A DNA stretch of 64,000 bases, taken from the NCBI GenBank assembly GCA_947491945.1, contig CANLLN010000007.1:62001-126000 (forward strand). Reading direction: 5' to 3'. This document shows positions 9,572-18,517 of the stretch, piece after piece; the first letter of the stretch is position 1, and every line of letters starts with the position of its first letter. The stretch comes from an uncultured Carboxylicivirga sp. GTDB lineage: Bacteria; Bacteroidota; Bacteroidia; Bacteroidales; Marinilabiliaceae. The notes beneath the pieces were generated by a model. That model was not told where the DNA came from. It worked only from the letters and a program-made list of their open reading frames with translations, and searched no databases. The position numbers and the translations under genes are program-made.

Positions 9572-10969
9572 ATGAACGAAGGTATGCAGTTGAAGAACTT
9601 GTTTTTTAACAAAAAGTCACTCTTAAGGCGATTTAAAAGAGTCGCTCCGATAATTCATGATATTGTTACGCCCGTTAATCGGCATATTGGTCAGGCCTAT
9701 TTCGATGCTGCAGCTCTTCAGTTATGCAGGCTTGTAGAGGCCGACTATATTATTATTGCGCGTTATCTGCCCGATGAGAACGCGGTTGAATCCATTGCTT
9801 TTACTGATGGTAAAAAGGTTTTGGATAAAGCGCATTACAGCTTGAAAAATACGCCGTGTGAAAATGTGATTGGTAAAAATTCCTGTCGCATAAGTGTGGA
9901 TGCCTGGAAGCAGTTTCCTAGTGATAGCCTGATTGGTGAGCATAAGATTGAAGGTTACATTGGTATTCCACTCTTTAATGCCGGCTATCAGCCCAATGGA
10001 ATTTTTATTGCGTTGTACAAAAAGCCGTTGAAAGATGCCAAAGTGGTGGAGTCGCTGGCCTATATGTTTACGCCTCGGATGAGTAGTGAAATAGAGCACC
10101 TGAAGGCCAAGGAGGAGTTGAGTGTTCGAAATAAAGAGCTGGAGATAACGCATTTGACGTTAAAACGAAAGAATGACGAACTGGATGTGTCGCTTCAAAA
10201 ACTCAGCGAGGCACAGCAAAAATCCAGAGAGAATGATCACCTTAAATCTACTTTTTTAGCCAACCTGAGTCACGAGATAAGGACGCCCATGAATGTGATT
10301 CTTGGTTTCTCTGAATTGCTGCGGACAGAATCACTGAGCCGGGAAGAGCGGGAGGAGTATATTGGTATTATTAATCTTAATGGCATGCAGTTACTTAAGG
10401 TTATGGATAACCTGATCGATATTTCTAAATTGCAGACACGTTTGATTCAGGAAGGTCCCAAGCGTTTTCGATTGAATGAACTGCTTGAAAATATGCTGAT
10501 GCATTATATGCGTGAGGTGAAACTGATGCAAAAGCCCATTAAGCTTTATTTGGAAAAGGGCTTTGAAGATGAAGACGACGATATAATAACTGATCAGCAG
10601 GGACTTCTTAAGGTGCTTAATCATTTACTTGATAACGCGGTTAAATACACGGCTGAGGGATGGATTAAGTTTGGGTATACTCTATCGGATGATCGCCTGT
10701 TGTTTTATGTGAGAGACACAGGAAGGGGAGTGCCGCAGGGGCAGGAGGAAATTATCTTTGATATGTTCAGACAGGTCTCAACCTCCCATACACGAGAGTT
10801 TGGAGGCAACGGTTTAGGGCTTGCCATATCGCAGAAATACATCGATACGCTGGGGGGTGAAATATGGCTGGATACTGCCTACTCAGGGGGAGCGCAGTTT
10901 TGTTTTGTCATCCCTTTTCAGAAAACCCGCAAACGTGGTGAAAGCGTATCAAAAACAACACTGATGTGA
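9572..10969 (+). CDS. GAF-domain sensor histidine kinase (orphan)
   Basis: Cytoplasmic two-component sensor kinase. There is no signal peptide or membrane helix. Residues about 40-180 form a GAF-type sensor fold, residues 178-225 a coiled-coil linker, followed by HisKA with the phospho-acceptor His234 in NLSHEIRTPM, and a HATPase_c domain with N-box LLDNAVKYT, DTGRGVP and GNGLGLAIS. No receiver or output domain is fused, and no response regulator gene is adjacent, so the partner is unknown. The short N-terminus before the GAF is basic. A soluble GAF sensor suggests an intracellular signal (small ligand or redox), which is inference. Confidence 0.92.
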   Translation: MNEGMQLKNLFFNKKSLLRRFKRVAPIIHDIVTPVNRHIGQAYFDAAALQLCRLVEADYIIIARYLPDENAVESIAFTDGKKVLDKAHYSLKNTPCENVIGKNSCRISVDAWKQFPSDSLIGEHKIEGYIGIPLFNAGYQPNGIFIALYKKPLKDAKVVESLAYMFTPRMSSEIEHLKAKEELSVRNKELEITHLTLKRKNDELDVSLQKLSEAQQKSRENDHLKSTFLANLSHEIRTPMNVILGFSELLRTESLSREEREEYIGIINLNGMQLLKVMDNLIDISKLQTRLIQEGPKRFRLNELLENMLMHYMREVKLMQKPIKLYLEKGFEDEDDDIITDQQGLLKVLNHLLDNAVKYTAEGWIKFGYTLSDDRLLFYVRDTGRGVPQGQEEIIFDMFRQVSTSHTREFGGNGLGLAISQKYIDTLGGEIWLDTAYSGGAQFCFVIPFQKTRKRGESVSKTTLM

Positions 10970-11028
10970 ATGGTTAATTGGTGTGGAATTTTCAAAACTT
11001 AATACTATTCTCTAGCCAATCCCCGGTT

Positions 11029-12246
11029 TTAAAATGCAGCCATTAACAATCCAATATCTTTGTAGGGGAGGTTAAAATGACGGCCGATATGACTATTGGT
11101 TAATATTCCTTTGTACAGATACATGCCATGACTCAGTCCTACATCTTCCTTAATAAGATGATGGACTCCGCCAGCTTCGCCAAGCCGCAATATGATTGGA
11201 GCAAAAATATTACTTAAGGCAATGGATGATGTGCGCGATACCCGCGAAGCAACGTTGGGCACACAGTAGTGAATAATGCCATGCCGGATATATACCGGGT
11301 CATCTAGGTTGGTGCAGCGGCTTGTCTCAAAGCACCCGCCTTCATCCATGCTCAGATCGATGATGATGGAGCCCTTTTTCATTTGCGCCACCTGCTCTTC
11401 TGTGATAATAAAGGCACGTCCCGGCTGTAAATAGCGCAGATTACCTAAAACGGCATCGGCACTTTGTAAGGCTTTACTTAGTGCCTGCGGATGAAGTACC
11501 GAAGTAAATATTCGTTGACCTACATTACGCTCCAACTCGCGCAGGTCGTGGTAGGAGTTATCAAACACCTTTACGGAGGCGCCCAGCCCTATGGCAGCCT
11601 TGGCAGCATATTCAGCTGCGGTGCCGGCTCCCAGTATCACCAGCTCGGAGGGCGAAATACCCGTAACACCCCCCAGTAAAACACCTTTGCCGTTATGTGC
11701 CTTACTTAGGTATTCACCGGCTACCATTACGGCTGTGGTACCTTCAATTTCGCTCATGCTGCGTATTACCGGGTAACAGCCATTGTCATCTTTCAGAAGT
11801 TCAAAGGCAATGGCGTTTAGGCGTCGGTCAAGCATTTTTTGAATGGAGCTGCGCGATTGGTTATGCAGGTTGAGTAAGGAGATGATGAGTTGATTGGGAC
11901 TGAGCTGTTCGAGCTCATCATTGGTAAGAGATGAAACCTTAAGGATAATGTCAGCTTTTAATGCTGCTGATTTCTGACTGACTATTTGTGCTCCGCACTC
12001 TGCAAAGTCATGATCGAAATAATGGGCTCTGTCACCTGCACCCGTTTCAAAAATTACGGTGTGTCCATTGGCAACTAACAATTCCACGCCTTGAGGAGTC
12101 AGCGCCACGCGATTCTCGAACTGCGAAGTTTCCTTGGGGATGCCAATGGACAGCTTTTTTTTGGGCCTGCCTACTTCAAGCATTTCTTCGCGTGGCAGTA
12201 AATTGGCCTGACCCAGCGGAAAATAAGAGGTTTTGTCACCCATCAT
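11029..12246 (-). CDS. ald: Alanine dehydrogenase
   Basis: Interconverts L-alanine and pyruvate plus ammonium with NAD. The N-terminal substrate domain carries IGIPKETSQFENRVALTP, the family signature; the NAD-binding Rossmann motif VILGAGTAAEYAAKAAIGLGASVKVFD is in the middle. At 405 residues it is slightly longer than the Gram-positive enzymes because of an N-terminal extension of about 30 residues, seen in Bacteroidetes forms. Either of two adjacent ATG codons (12246 or 12243) could start it. It converges with the histidine kinase gene and is followed on its own strand by nothing within 60 bases. Confidence 0.93.
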   Translation of the reverse strand: MMGDKTSYFPLGQANLLPREEMLEVGRPKKKLSIGIPKETSQFENRVALTPQGVELLVANGHTVIFETGAGDRAHYFDHDFAECGAQIVSQKSAALKADIILKVSSLTNDELEQLSPNQLIISLLNLHNQSRSSIQKMLDRRLNAIAFELLKDDNGCYPVIRSMSEIEGTTAVMVAGEYLSKAHNGKGVLLGGVTGISPSELVILGAGTAAEYAAKAAIGLGASVKVFDNSYHDLRELERNVGQRIFTSVLHPQALSKALQSADAVLGNLRYLQPGRAFIITEEQVAQMKKGSIIIDLSMDEGGCFETSRCTNLDDPVYIRHGIIHYCVPNVASRVSRTSSIALSNIFAPIILRLGEAGGVHHLIKEDVGLSHGMYLYKGILTNSHIGRHFNLPYKDIGLLMAAF

Positions 12247-12352
12247 AGTTGTTTGTTTACCGGCTCCGAACGGGATTAAGCGCGTGGCTTTGGCTATTCG
12301 GATAATATAGTGGCATGAAGATAGTAAAAAAATGGTGAAGTTATTGAGTGTC

Positions 12353-12775
12353 TTACTTCTTCTCCACTAAAATTTGTCGCCTTCCATCTTCCATTTCATC
12401 AATACGCAGCTCCAGGCGTCCATCCGGCAGGAGTGAAGCAATTTTCTCTGGCCATTCAATCATGCAATGGTGCCCCGAATACAGATAGTCTTCGTATCCC
12501 ATGTCGTAGGCTTCCGATTCTTCTTTTAATCGATAAAAATCAAAATGATAGACGATGCGATCGTCCGTGCGGTGATATTCATTGACAATGGCAAAACTGG
12601 GGCTGTTCACCGTATCTTCAACCGCCAGGCTTTTGCACAAGGCCTTGATAAATGTGGTTTTGCCAACCCCCATAGGACCGTAAAAGGCCATTACCCTGTC
12701 ATCTTTGTATTTCGCTAAAAAGTCGGCTGCTACAGCATCTATCTTATCCAGCGAGTCAATGTAAAATGTATCCAT
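12353..12775 (-). CDS. tsaE: tRNA threonylcarbamoyladenosine biosynthesis ATPase TsaE
   Basis: ATPase partner of the TsaD-TsaB complex that makes t6A37 in ANN-decoding tRNAs. The P-loop GPMGVGKT is at residues 33-40, and the NEYHR...HFDFYRL motif (the HxDxYR block of the family) and CMIEWPEKI follow. The length of 140 residues is typical. It lies upstream of ald on the same strand with a 106-base gap. Confidence 0.95.
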   Translation of the reverse strand: MDTFYIDSLDKIDAVAADFLAKYKDDRVMAFYGPMGVGKTTFIKALCKSLAVEDTVNSPSFAIVNEYHRTDDRIVYHFDFYRLKEESEAYDMGYEDYLYSGHHCMIEWPEKIASLLPDGRLELRIDEMEDGRRQILVEKK

Positions 12776-12901
12776 CGTGCATAATGTGTTAGAGTGACAA
12801 AAATAAACGAAGCGTTTAAATTATCAATCCTTGTATTGCTTGTTTGTATCGTCTTTTTGCCTAATAAAATTAATGAATGTTATTGAAATAATTCCTATTT
12901 T

Positions 12902-12909
12902 TATTTTTG
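12902..12909 (+). promoter_or_regulatory. Possible -7 element (TATTTTTG) before the transporter gene
   Basis: Matches the Bacteroidetes -7 consensus TAnnTTTG, 71 bases before the ATG. The only nearby TTG upstream (12883-12885) is spaced too closely, so the match is tentative. Confidence 0.25.
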
Positions 12910-12980
12910 TATAGGTGATGTCCACTTTCGATTTATTGATGATGGGAAAACGCCTTATTATGTTTTAGCAATCGTTATTT

Positions 12981-15206
12981 ATGCGTTCACACAAGGGAAA
13001 AAAGGGATTTGGCACCGCACCGGTATTTTTTACGGCCATCTCTACTATTTTGGGTGCTATTTTATTTCTTCGTTTTGGTATGGCTGTTGGTAATTTGGGC
13101 TTTTACGGAGCTTTGGGTATTGTTGTACTAGGTCATATGATAACCATACCAACGGCATTGGCCATATCAGAAATTGCTACCAATACACGTGTTGAGGGAG
13201 GAGGAGAGTATTTTATTATATCCCGGTCGTTTGGATTAAATATTGGTGCCACCATTGGGATTGCTCTTTTTTTCTCGCAGGCTATCAGTGTGGCCTTCTA
13301 TGTGATTGCTCTTACTGAGGCCTTTGAGCCCTTGTTTAACTGGGTGAATAGTCGTTTTGCCTTGTATTTGCCGCGTCAGGTGATTAGCGTGCCGGCATTG
13401 TTGGTACTGGCTTTTATCGTGCTCAAAAAGGGTTCTGATATGGGTGTAAAGACGCTCTATTTTGTGGTTGCCATTTTGTTTATTTCCATCACAATGTTTT
13501 TTCTGGGGCAAACCGATTTTCTTGCCAGCGGAGATCCGGGCGCTAACTTTGTGTTTTCGAACCGGAATCAGTTTTTTGTTTGGTTTGCCATCTGTTTCCC
13601 AGCCTTCACCGGTATGACAGCCGGCGTTGGTTTAAGCGGTGATCTTAAAAATCCGAAGAAATCAATACCTCGCGGTACACTGTGGGGCACGCTGATCGGA
13701 ATGCTTATTTATGTGTTTATCATTTATAAATTTTCTGTTTCGCAATCTCCTGAGGACCTAAGTGAGTCACAACTGGCCATGGTGAATGTGGCTGTGTTGG
13801 GAGCCATTGTCATACCTTTAGGATTGGGTGCTTCTACTATTTCATCGGCCATTGGTTCGGTACTGGTTGCTCCGCGCACCATTCAGGCACTTGCCATCGA
13901 CCGGAGCTTTCCAGGCAGGCGCTTTAATCATTGGCTGGCAAAGGGTAAGGGCGACGAGAACGAGCCTTATAATGCTACCTTGCTCACCATCGGTATTGCC
14001 CTTGTATTTGTTTTAATGGGGGAAGTTGATTTTGTGGCGCGCATCATCTCCATGTTTTTTATGATTACCTATGGATCTTTGTGTCTTATTTCCTTTTTAA
14101 ATCACTTTGGTGCTTCCCCATCTTATCGTCCGCAGTTTAAATCGCATTGGGGCATCTCCCTCATCGGCTTCCTCCTTTCGGTATGGATCATGTTTAAAAT
14201 AGATGCGGTTTATACCATCGTGGCTTATGTTTTTATTACTCTTTTGTACATTTATCTTAACCATATTCATAAGGAGCGGGGTGGACTGCAAAAGATATTC
14301 TTAGGTGCCTTGTTTCAGTTAAGCCGGCGTATTCAGCTTTACCTGCAAAAAAACAGAAGCCGTAATGCCGATGACGAGGAATGGCGGCCGGCAGCCATTT
14401 GTATCTCTTCTAACTCATTTACACACAGTAAGGTGTTTGATTTGATGAAGTGGATATCCTACAAACATGGCTTTGGTACATATTTTCACTTTCTGAAAGG
14501 CTACTACTCAAAAAATACTCATGCTGAGGCAAGGGTGATTGTGGATAAGTTAATTGGTGAGCATCACGATGACGAAAGTAGCTTATTTGTTGATTGCATG
14601 ATATCGCCTTCCTACACCACAGCTATTGCGCAGGCTATTCAGAGCCCTAGTATCAGTGGTATGGAGAATAATATGATTGTGTTTGAATATCGTCGCAACG
14701 AGCCGGACGCAATAGAGGCAATACTGGATAATATTAGCCTTACGCGAGCCGGCGATTATGATGTATGCGTATTTTCCGATGCCAATAAAAATACACGTTT
14801 TAAAAATGGTATTCATATTTGGATTCGTCCCATCGATATTTTAAACGCCAACTTGATGATACTGCTGGGTTTTATTATTCTGGCTCATCCCGATTGGAAA
14901 AAGGGGTTTGTAAAAATATTTAGCATCTGCAATAAAGAAGAAGTGAAAGCTATGCGTCAGCAGTTGCGTGAGTTGGTGCAAACAGGACGCCTGCCCATCA
15001 CGCTTTCCAATATCGAAATTATACCGCAAGATGAAACTACTTCGGTGAAGCACCTGATAAAAGAGCGATCGGGCGGCGCCGGTCTGACGATTATCGGTTT
15101 CCGCGAAGAACAGACCAAGCATTCAGGATCTGATGTGTTTGTGGGTTATGAGGATATGGGTGACATTTTGTTTGTCAATGCTAACCGCAAGCAGACCATT
15201 GAATAG
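12981..15206 (+). CDS. SLC12-like cation-chloride cotransporter (APC superfamily)
   Basis: Inner-membrane secondary transporter with about 12 helices in residues 1-430, opening with the APC/SLC12 motif GTAPVFFTAISTILGAILFLRFG. It continues with SEIATNTRVEGGGEYFIISR and FAICFPAFTGMTAGVGLSGDLKNPKKSIPRG, both characteristic of the cation-chloride branch rather than amino-acid permeases. After the membrane part is a cytoplasmic C-terminal domain of about 300 residues, as in eukaryotic and archaeal CCC proteins. The substrate (Na, K, Cl or an amino acid) cannot be fixed from sequence. It stands on its own promoter region; an unknown 191-residue gene follows after 58 bases. Confidence 0.85.
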   Translation: MRSHKGKKGFGTAPVFFTAISTILGAILFLRFGMAVGNLGFYGALGIVVLGHMITIPTALAISEIATNTRVEGGGEYFIISRSFGLNIGATIGIALFFSQAISVAFYVIALTEAFEPLFNWVNSRFALYLPRQVISVPALLVLAFIVLKKGSDMGVKTLYFVVAILFISITMFFLGQTDFLASGDPGANFVFSNRNQFFVWFAICFPAFTGMTAGVGLSGDLKNPKKSIPRGTLWGTLIGMLIYVFIIYKFSVSQSPEDLSESQLAMVNVAVLGAIVIPLGLGASTISSAIGSVLVAPRTIQALAIDRSFPGRRFNHWLAKGKGDENEPYNATLLTIGIALVFVLMGEVDFVARIISMFFMITYGSLCLISFLNHFGASPSYRPQFKSHWGISLIGFLLSVWIMFKIDAVYTIVAYVFITLLYIYLNHIHKERGGLQKIFLGALFQLSRRIQLYLQKNRSRNADDEEWRPAAICISSNSFTHSKVFDLMKWISYKHGFGTYFHFLKGYYSKNTHAEARVIVDKLIGEHHDDESSLFVDCMISPSYTTAIAQAIQSPSISGMENNMIVFEYRRNEPDAIEAILDNISLTRAGDYDVCVFSDANKNTRFKNGIHIWIRPIDILNANLMILLGFIILAHPDWKKGFVKIFSICNKEEVKAMRQQLRELVQTGRLPITLSNIEIIPQDETTSVKHLIKERSGGAGLTIIGFREEQTKHSGSDVFVGYEDMGDILFVNANRKQTIE

Positions 15207-15264
15207 CTGTAGGGATGTTGTTCTGTGAAAATGTATTTATTAATCAGATGTAAACTCGAATATT

Positions 15265-15840
15265 ATGACAAAAATCCGATTAGAATTTGAGAAGTTGACC
15301 ATTCATCGCCCCAAAGAGCGTTGGAAACTGTACTTCGTTATTGTGGCAGAACATCCTACTGAAGCGGATAAAATGGTAATTACCACTTTACCTACAAGTG
15401 ATATTATTCGCCTGCGCCCATCACAGGGTAATGTGCTTCATTTTGAGCCTAAGGGCGAGAGTACTGATGGCTTTTTTGTGCTTGAGCGTGATATGCCGGC
15501 CGACCGTCGGATGAGCGTGCGTGTGTACCTGCGGCATACCCGCAAAAGTGTGCGCGATACCGGCGAAATGTTGGGTGAGATACAAAAGGAACTGGGTAGC
15601 GACGCTGTGGGTGTTGTTACAGATGTGCTGGGGCTTACAGGTGCTCCGTGGCTGGTGGTATCTAAATATGCGCTGGGCGCTATTGGTAAGATTTTGCGTA
15701 AAGTTAAAGACAAAGATTTTGGCTTTGTGAGTATGGATGAGGAGTTTGGTGATGAATTTGAGACACAAACTGAGCTGGATCGTGAAAACACTTTTTCAAG
15801 TGGTGAAGCAACTATTGTTCGGAGCTGGTCGGCCGAGTGA
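15265..15840 (+). CDS. Hypothetical protein, 191 aa
   Basis: I do not recognise a family. The N-terminal 100 residues alternate hydrophobic and polar residues, suggesting a beta-rich domain; a central segment (VVTDVLGLTGAPWLVVSKYALGAIGKILRKV) is hydrophobic/amphipathic and could touch a membrane; the tail is acidic. No signal peptide. It follows the SLC12-like transporter with a 58-base gap and may be cotranscribed, but shared function is not shown. A long antisense frame in this region is a shadow. Confidence 0.65.
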   Translation: MTKIRLEFEKLTIHRPKERWKLYFVIVAEHPTEADKMVITTLPTSDIIRLRPSQGNVLHFEPKGESTDGFFVLERDMPADRRMSVRVYLRHTRKSVRDTGEMLGEIQKELGSDAVGVVTDVLGLTGAPWLVVSKYALGAIGKILRKVKDKDFGFVSMDEEFGDEFETQTELDRENTFSSGEATIVRSWSAE

Positions 15841-15848
15841 AAAACGAT

Positions 15849-15898
15849 TTAAGGAACGGTTCTCTATCAGGTTACACATGCAAAGAGCCGTTCCTTAA
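15849..15898. repeat. REP-like palindrome / bidirectional hairpin
   Basis: An 11-bp perfect stem (15849-15859 with 15888-15898, ttaaggaacgg/ccgttccttaa) plus an extra 4-bp stem after a two-base bulge, loop about 18 bases. It sits between the convergent unknown gene and nfu, so it could terminate both, but it lacks a T-run. The GGAACGGTTCTC core recurs at 57362-57408, which suggests a dispersed REP-type element rather than a simple terminator. Confidence 0.55.
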
Positions 15899-15931
15899 GT
15901 ATCTAATTAATAGAAGCTACAAAGCTTACTG

Positions 15932-16180
15932 TTAGTTTTCTACCGCTACCACTTCGGTAATTTGAGGCACTGATTTTTTCACCACCATTTCCACACCACC
16001 TTTCAGGGTTTGCATGCTTAGTGGGCATCCATCACATGATCCTTCAAGGCGCACTTTCACTACATAATCATCGGTGATGTCGATAAGACTTATATCGCCA
16101 CCATCTCCTTTAAGGTAAGGACGAATTTCCTCCAAAGCTGCCTCAACCTGCTGGAGTACCTGTGCTTTATCTTCTCCCAT
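15932..16180 (-). CDS. nfu: NifU-like Fe-S scaffold/carrier (Nfu domain)
   Basis: Single-domain NifU C-terminal protein that carries Fe-S clusters to target proteins. The cluster-binding CxxC is GSCDGCPLS, Cys49 and Cys52 of 82 residues; the preceding ALEEIRPYLKGDGGDI is typical of the fold. It begins 3 bases after the stop of mrp, another Fe-S carrier, so the two form a tight Fe-S trafficking operon. Confidence 0.95.
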   Translation of the reverse strand: MGEDKAQVLQQVEAALEEIRPYLKGDGGDISLIDITDDYVVKVRLEGSCDGCPLSMQTLKGGVEMVVKKSVPQITEVVAVEN

Positions 16181-16183
16181 GGC

Positions 16184-17293
16184 TTATTTGTTTTTAATTT
16201 CTACAATTTTTGTTTTGGGCATGGAGGCATTGCGCTGTTCCACCTGCACCACTACTTTTTCAGCCAAATTGGCAAAGGCAATGCCGGTCATGGATTGCTC
16301 ATTTAAGGCAGCGGGCTCGCCGGCATCGCCACCCTCGCGAATGCTTTGCACCAGTGGGATTTGTCCCAGTAACGGAATGCCCATTTTATGGGCCAGCTTG
16401 CTTCCGCCATCCTTTCCAAAAATGTAATATTTATTATCTGGTAATTCCGCCGGTGTAAACCATGCCATGTTTTCTATCAGGCCAAGTACCGGTACCTGTA
16501 TATTTTTGCTTTGGAACATGCTAACGCCTTTAACCGCATCGGCCAGCGCTACATTTTGAGGTGTAGATACGATGACAGCACCCGTAATACCAATGGTTTG
16601 AACTATAGTAAGGTGAATGTCGCTTGTTCCCGGGGGCAGATCTATGAGCAAGTAATCGAGTTCGCCCCAGTTGCCATCGTTGATTAACTGTCGGATGGCA
16701 TTAGTAGCCATAGCGCCTCGCCAGATAAGTGCATCATCGGGGTTTACAAAATAGCCGATGCTTAACATCTTAACGCCATACTTCTCAACGGGAAGAATCT
16801 TGTCTTTGCCGTCAATTTTTTCTAAGACTGGCCGGGCATCCTCTGTTTGAAACATAATGGGCACCGAAGGGCCGTATATGTCGGCATCAAGCAGTCCTAC
16901 CGCATATCCGGCCTTGGCCAGTGCCACCGCCAGGTTAGAGGTGACAGTTGATTTGCCAACACCGCCTTTGCCCGAGGCTACAGCAATAATATTTTTTACG
17001 CCGGGCAGTGCTTGTGTCTCCACCGGTTTTTGCTTAGGTTTTACTTTTACGTAAATGTTTCCTTCAATATCAGCAGCGTCATCCACGTAGGTTTTAATAG
17101 CTTGCACGCAGGCCTTTTTCAAAGCACTTACCATGGGGTCGTTAGCCCGTTCAAACAACAGGCTAAAGCTGATGCGCTTGCCGTCAATACGAAGGTCGTC
17201 TTCTACCATTCCCAGCGACACAATATCTTTCCCTTTGCCCGGATGCACTACGTGCTTAAGGGCGTCTAATATGAGATTTGGATAGTACTCCAT
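16184..17293 (-). CDS. mrp: Mrp/ApbC/NBP35-type Fe-S carrier ATPase
   Basis: P-loop ATPase that delivers Fe-S clusters. Residues about 1-85 are the N-terminal DUF59 (MIP18-like) domain; the deviant Walker A GKGGVGKST is at residues 108-116, followed by LLDADIYGPSVP and the switch region LLIDLPPGTSD. At 369 residues the protein has normal two-domain length. It is followed at once by nfu. Confidence 0.95.
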   Translation of the reverse strand: MEYYPNLILDALKHVVHPGKGKDIVSLGMVEDDLRIDGKRISFSLLFERANDPMVSALKKACVQAIKTYVDDAADIEGNIYVKVKPKQKPVETQALPGVKNIIAVASGKGGVGKSTVTSNLAVALAKAGYAVGLLDADIYGPSVPIMFQTEDARPVLEKIDGKDKILPVEKYGVKMLSIGYFVNPDDALIWRGAMATNAIRQLINDGNWGELDYLLIDLPPGTSDIHLTIVQTIGITGAVIVSTPQNVALADAVKGVSMFQSKNIQVPVLGLIENMAWFTPAELPDNKYYIFGKDGGSKLAHKMGIPLLGQIPLVQSIREGGDAGEPAALNEQSMTGIAFANLAEKVVVQVEQRNASMPKTKIVEIKNK

Positions 17294-17386
17294 TGCTTAT
17301 CTTTATTTAAACCTTGTAAAAATTAGACTCAAAAGTATAAAAAAAAAGAGAAATTGCTTTCTCTTTAGGTTTGTATTATAGATGCT

Positions 17387-17719
17387 TTACAGCAATTCCA
17401 GTGATGGATCCCAGAATACATCTGCAAAGTTGATGATTTGATTATCTTTCACTAAGACGCCTTCGTTGGTCAATAACTCTTTCATGGTTTCACCGCCGGG
17501 GAAATGGTGCTTGCCGGTGAGCAACCCCTTACTGTTGACCACGCGGTGAGCTGGCACAAAACGGTGCCAGCTGCCACATTTATTCATGGCCCAACCCACC
17601 ATGCGAGCGCCCCGTGTGCTGCCCAAATACCTGGCAATAGCGCCATAGCTTGTTACCCTGCCATGTGGAATTAGTTCCGCAACCTGATACACGCGATGGA
17701 AGAAGTCTGAATTGGCCAT
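17387..17719 (-). CDS. Alkyltransferase-like protein (ATL, MGMT fold without active Cys)
   Basis: Has the C-terminal MGMT DNA-binding fold: IPHGRVTSYGAIARYLG, then GARMVGWAMNKC, then the active-site block. In true O6-alkylguanine transferases that block reads PCHR; here it is PAHRV, with Ala57 in place of the acceptor Cys, so the protein cannot accept an alkyl group. Known ATL proteins with Trp or Ala at this place bind O6-alkylguanine and hand the lesion to nucleotide excision repair. The 110-residue length and lack of an N-terminal domain agree. It lies 6 bases after trmB on the same strand. Confidence 0.88.
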   Translation of the reverse strand: MANSDFFHRVYQVAELIPHGRVTSYGAIARYLGSTRGARMVGWAMNKCGSWHRFVPAHRVVNSKGLLTGKHHFPGGETMKELLTNEGVLVKDNQIINFADVFWDPSLELL

Positions 17720-17725
17720 GCTGTT

Positions 17726-18511
17726 TTATTTTCCCTTGCGGCGGGCATCAGCATGACGTGTGAGTGACGCTTTTACCTTAACACCCCTGCCGGCGCTGTG
17801 ATAATCATCAAAGTCAATTTCTATCTCGGGCTCTATCCAATTATCACGATCATCCAGATGAAACTGAAGGTATTTGATAGATAAGCCATGGTTGATCCAC
17901 TTGGATTCGTAATAGGTTTGAATGGATAGGATGGGGTCATTGTAGCCCGAACCATATAAATCCGTTTCGTTAACTTCTACCGGCAGTTGGTTTTCTTTTA
18001 CCATGGCAGCCGTATAGGTATATAGAAAATGTGAATCGGTTTTCAGGTGTATTAATCCACCGGGTTTTAGAAATTGCTTGTACAGTTGAAGAAAGCGCGT
18101 GGACGACAGGCGCTTATTGACCTTTTTCATTTGTGGATCGGGAAAAGTCAGCCATATCTCATCCACTTCATTCTCGGCAAAGAACGCTGTGATGAATTCG
18201 ATGCGTGTGCGCACAAAGGCCACATTCTTCAGGCCCTTATCTTTGGCATCGGTAGCCCCACGATGCATGCGTGCTCCTTTAATATCAATTCCGATAAAAT
18301 TCTTATCCGGAAAAAGTTCGGCGAGGCCAACTGTATATTCGCCTTTTCCGCATCCTAACTCCAACACTATCGGATTGTTATTTTTAAAAAATGACTGGTG
18401 CCATTTCCCTTTCTGAAAAAAGGATTCACCTTTTAGGTCGCTATAATCAGCTTCAAATACATGATCATAAGTTGCCATCTCGGCAAACTTCTTCAACTTA
18501 TTCTTTCCCAC
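17726..18511 (-). CDS. trmB: tRNA (guanine-N7)-methyltransferase TrmB
   Basis: SAM-dependent enzyme that makes m7G46 in tRNA. The SAM-binding motif [15 protein letters not shown] and [17 protein letters not shown] are clear, and the [16 protein letters not shown] block matches the catalytic PDPxxKxxHxKRR-like region. The start at 18511 is GTG; the resulting [13 protein letters not shown]-terminus is the conserved beginning of Bacteroidetes TrmB, so I keep it rather than the internal ATG. The C-terminus is basic. It follows gldH by 6 bases. Confidence 0.93.
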   Translation of the reverse strand: MGKNKLKKFAEMATYDHVFEADYSDLKGESFFQKGKWHQSFFKNNNPIVLELGCGKGEYTVGLAELFPDKNFIGIDIKGARMHRGATDAKDKGLKNVAFVRTRIEFITAFFAENEVDEIWLTFPDPQMKKVNKRLSSTRFLQLYKQFLKPGGLIHLKTDSHFLYTYTAAMVKENQLPVEVNETDLYGSGYNDPILSIQTYYESKWINHGLSIKYLQFHLDDRDNWIEPEIEIDFDDYHSAGRGVKVKASLTRHADARRKGK

Positions 18512-18517
18512 TTTAAC

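Noticed and set aside
15421-15791. Two long frames (115 and 117 aa) on the minus strand inside the 15265-15840 gene
   Set aside because: They are antisense shadows of a gene with better composition, and they have low-complexity Ser/Pro or His/Thr-rich translations.
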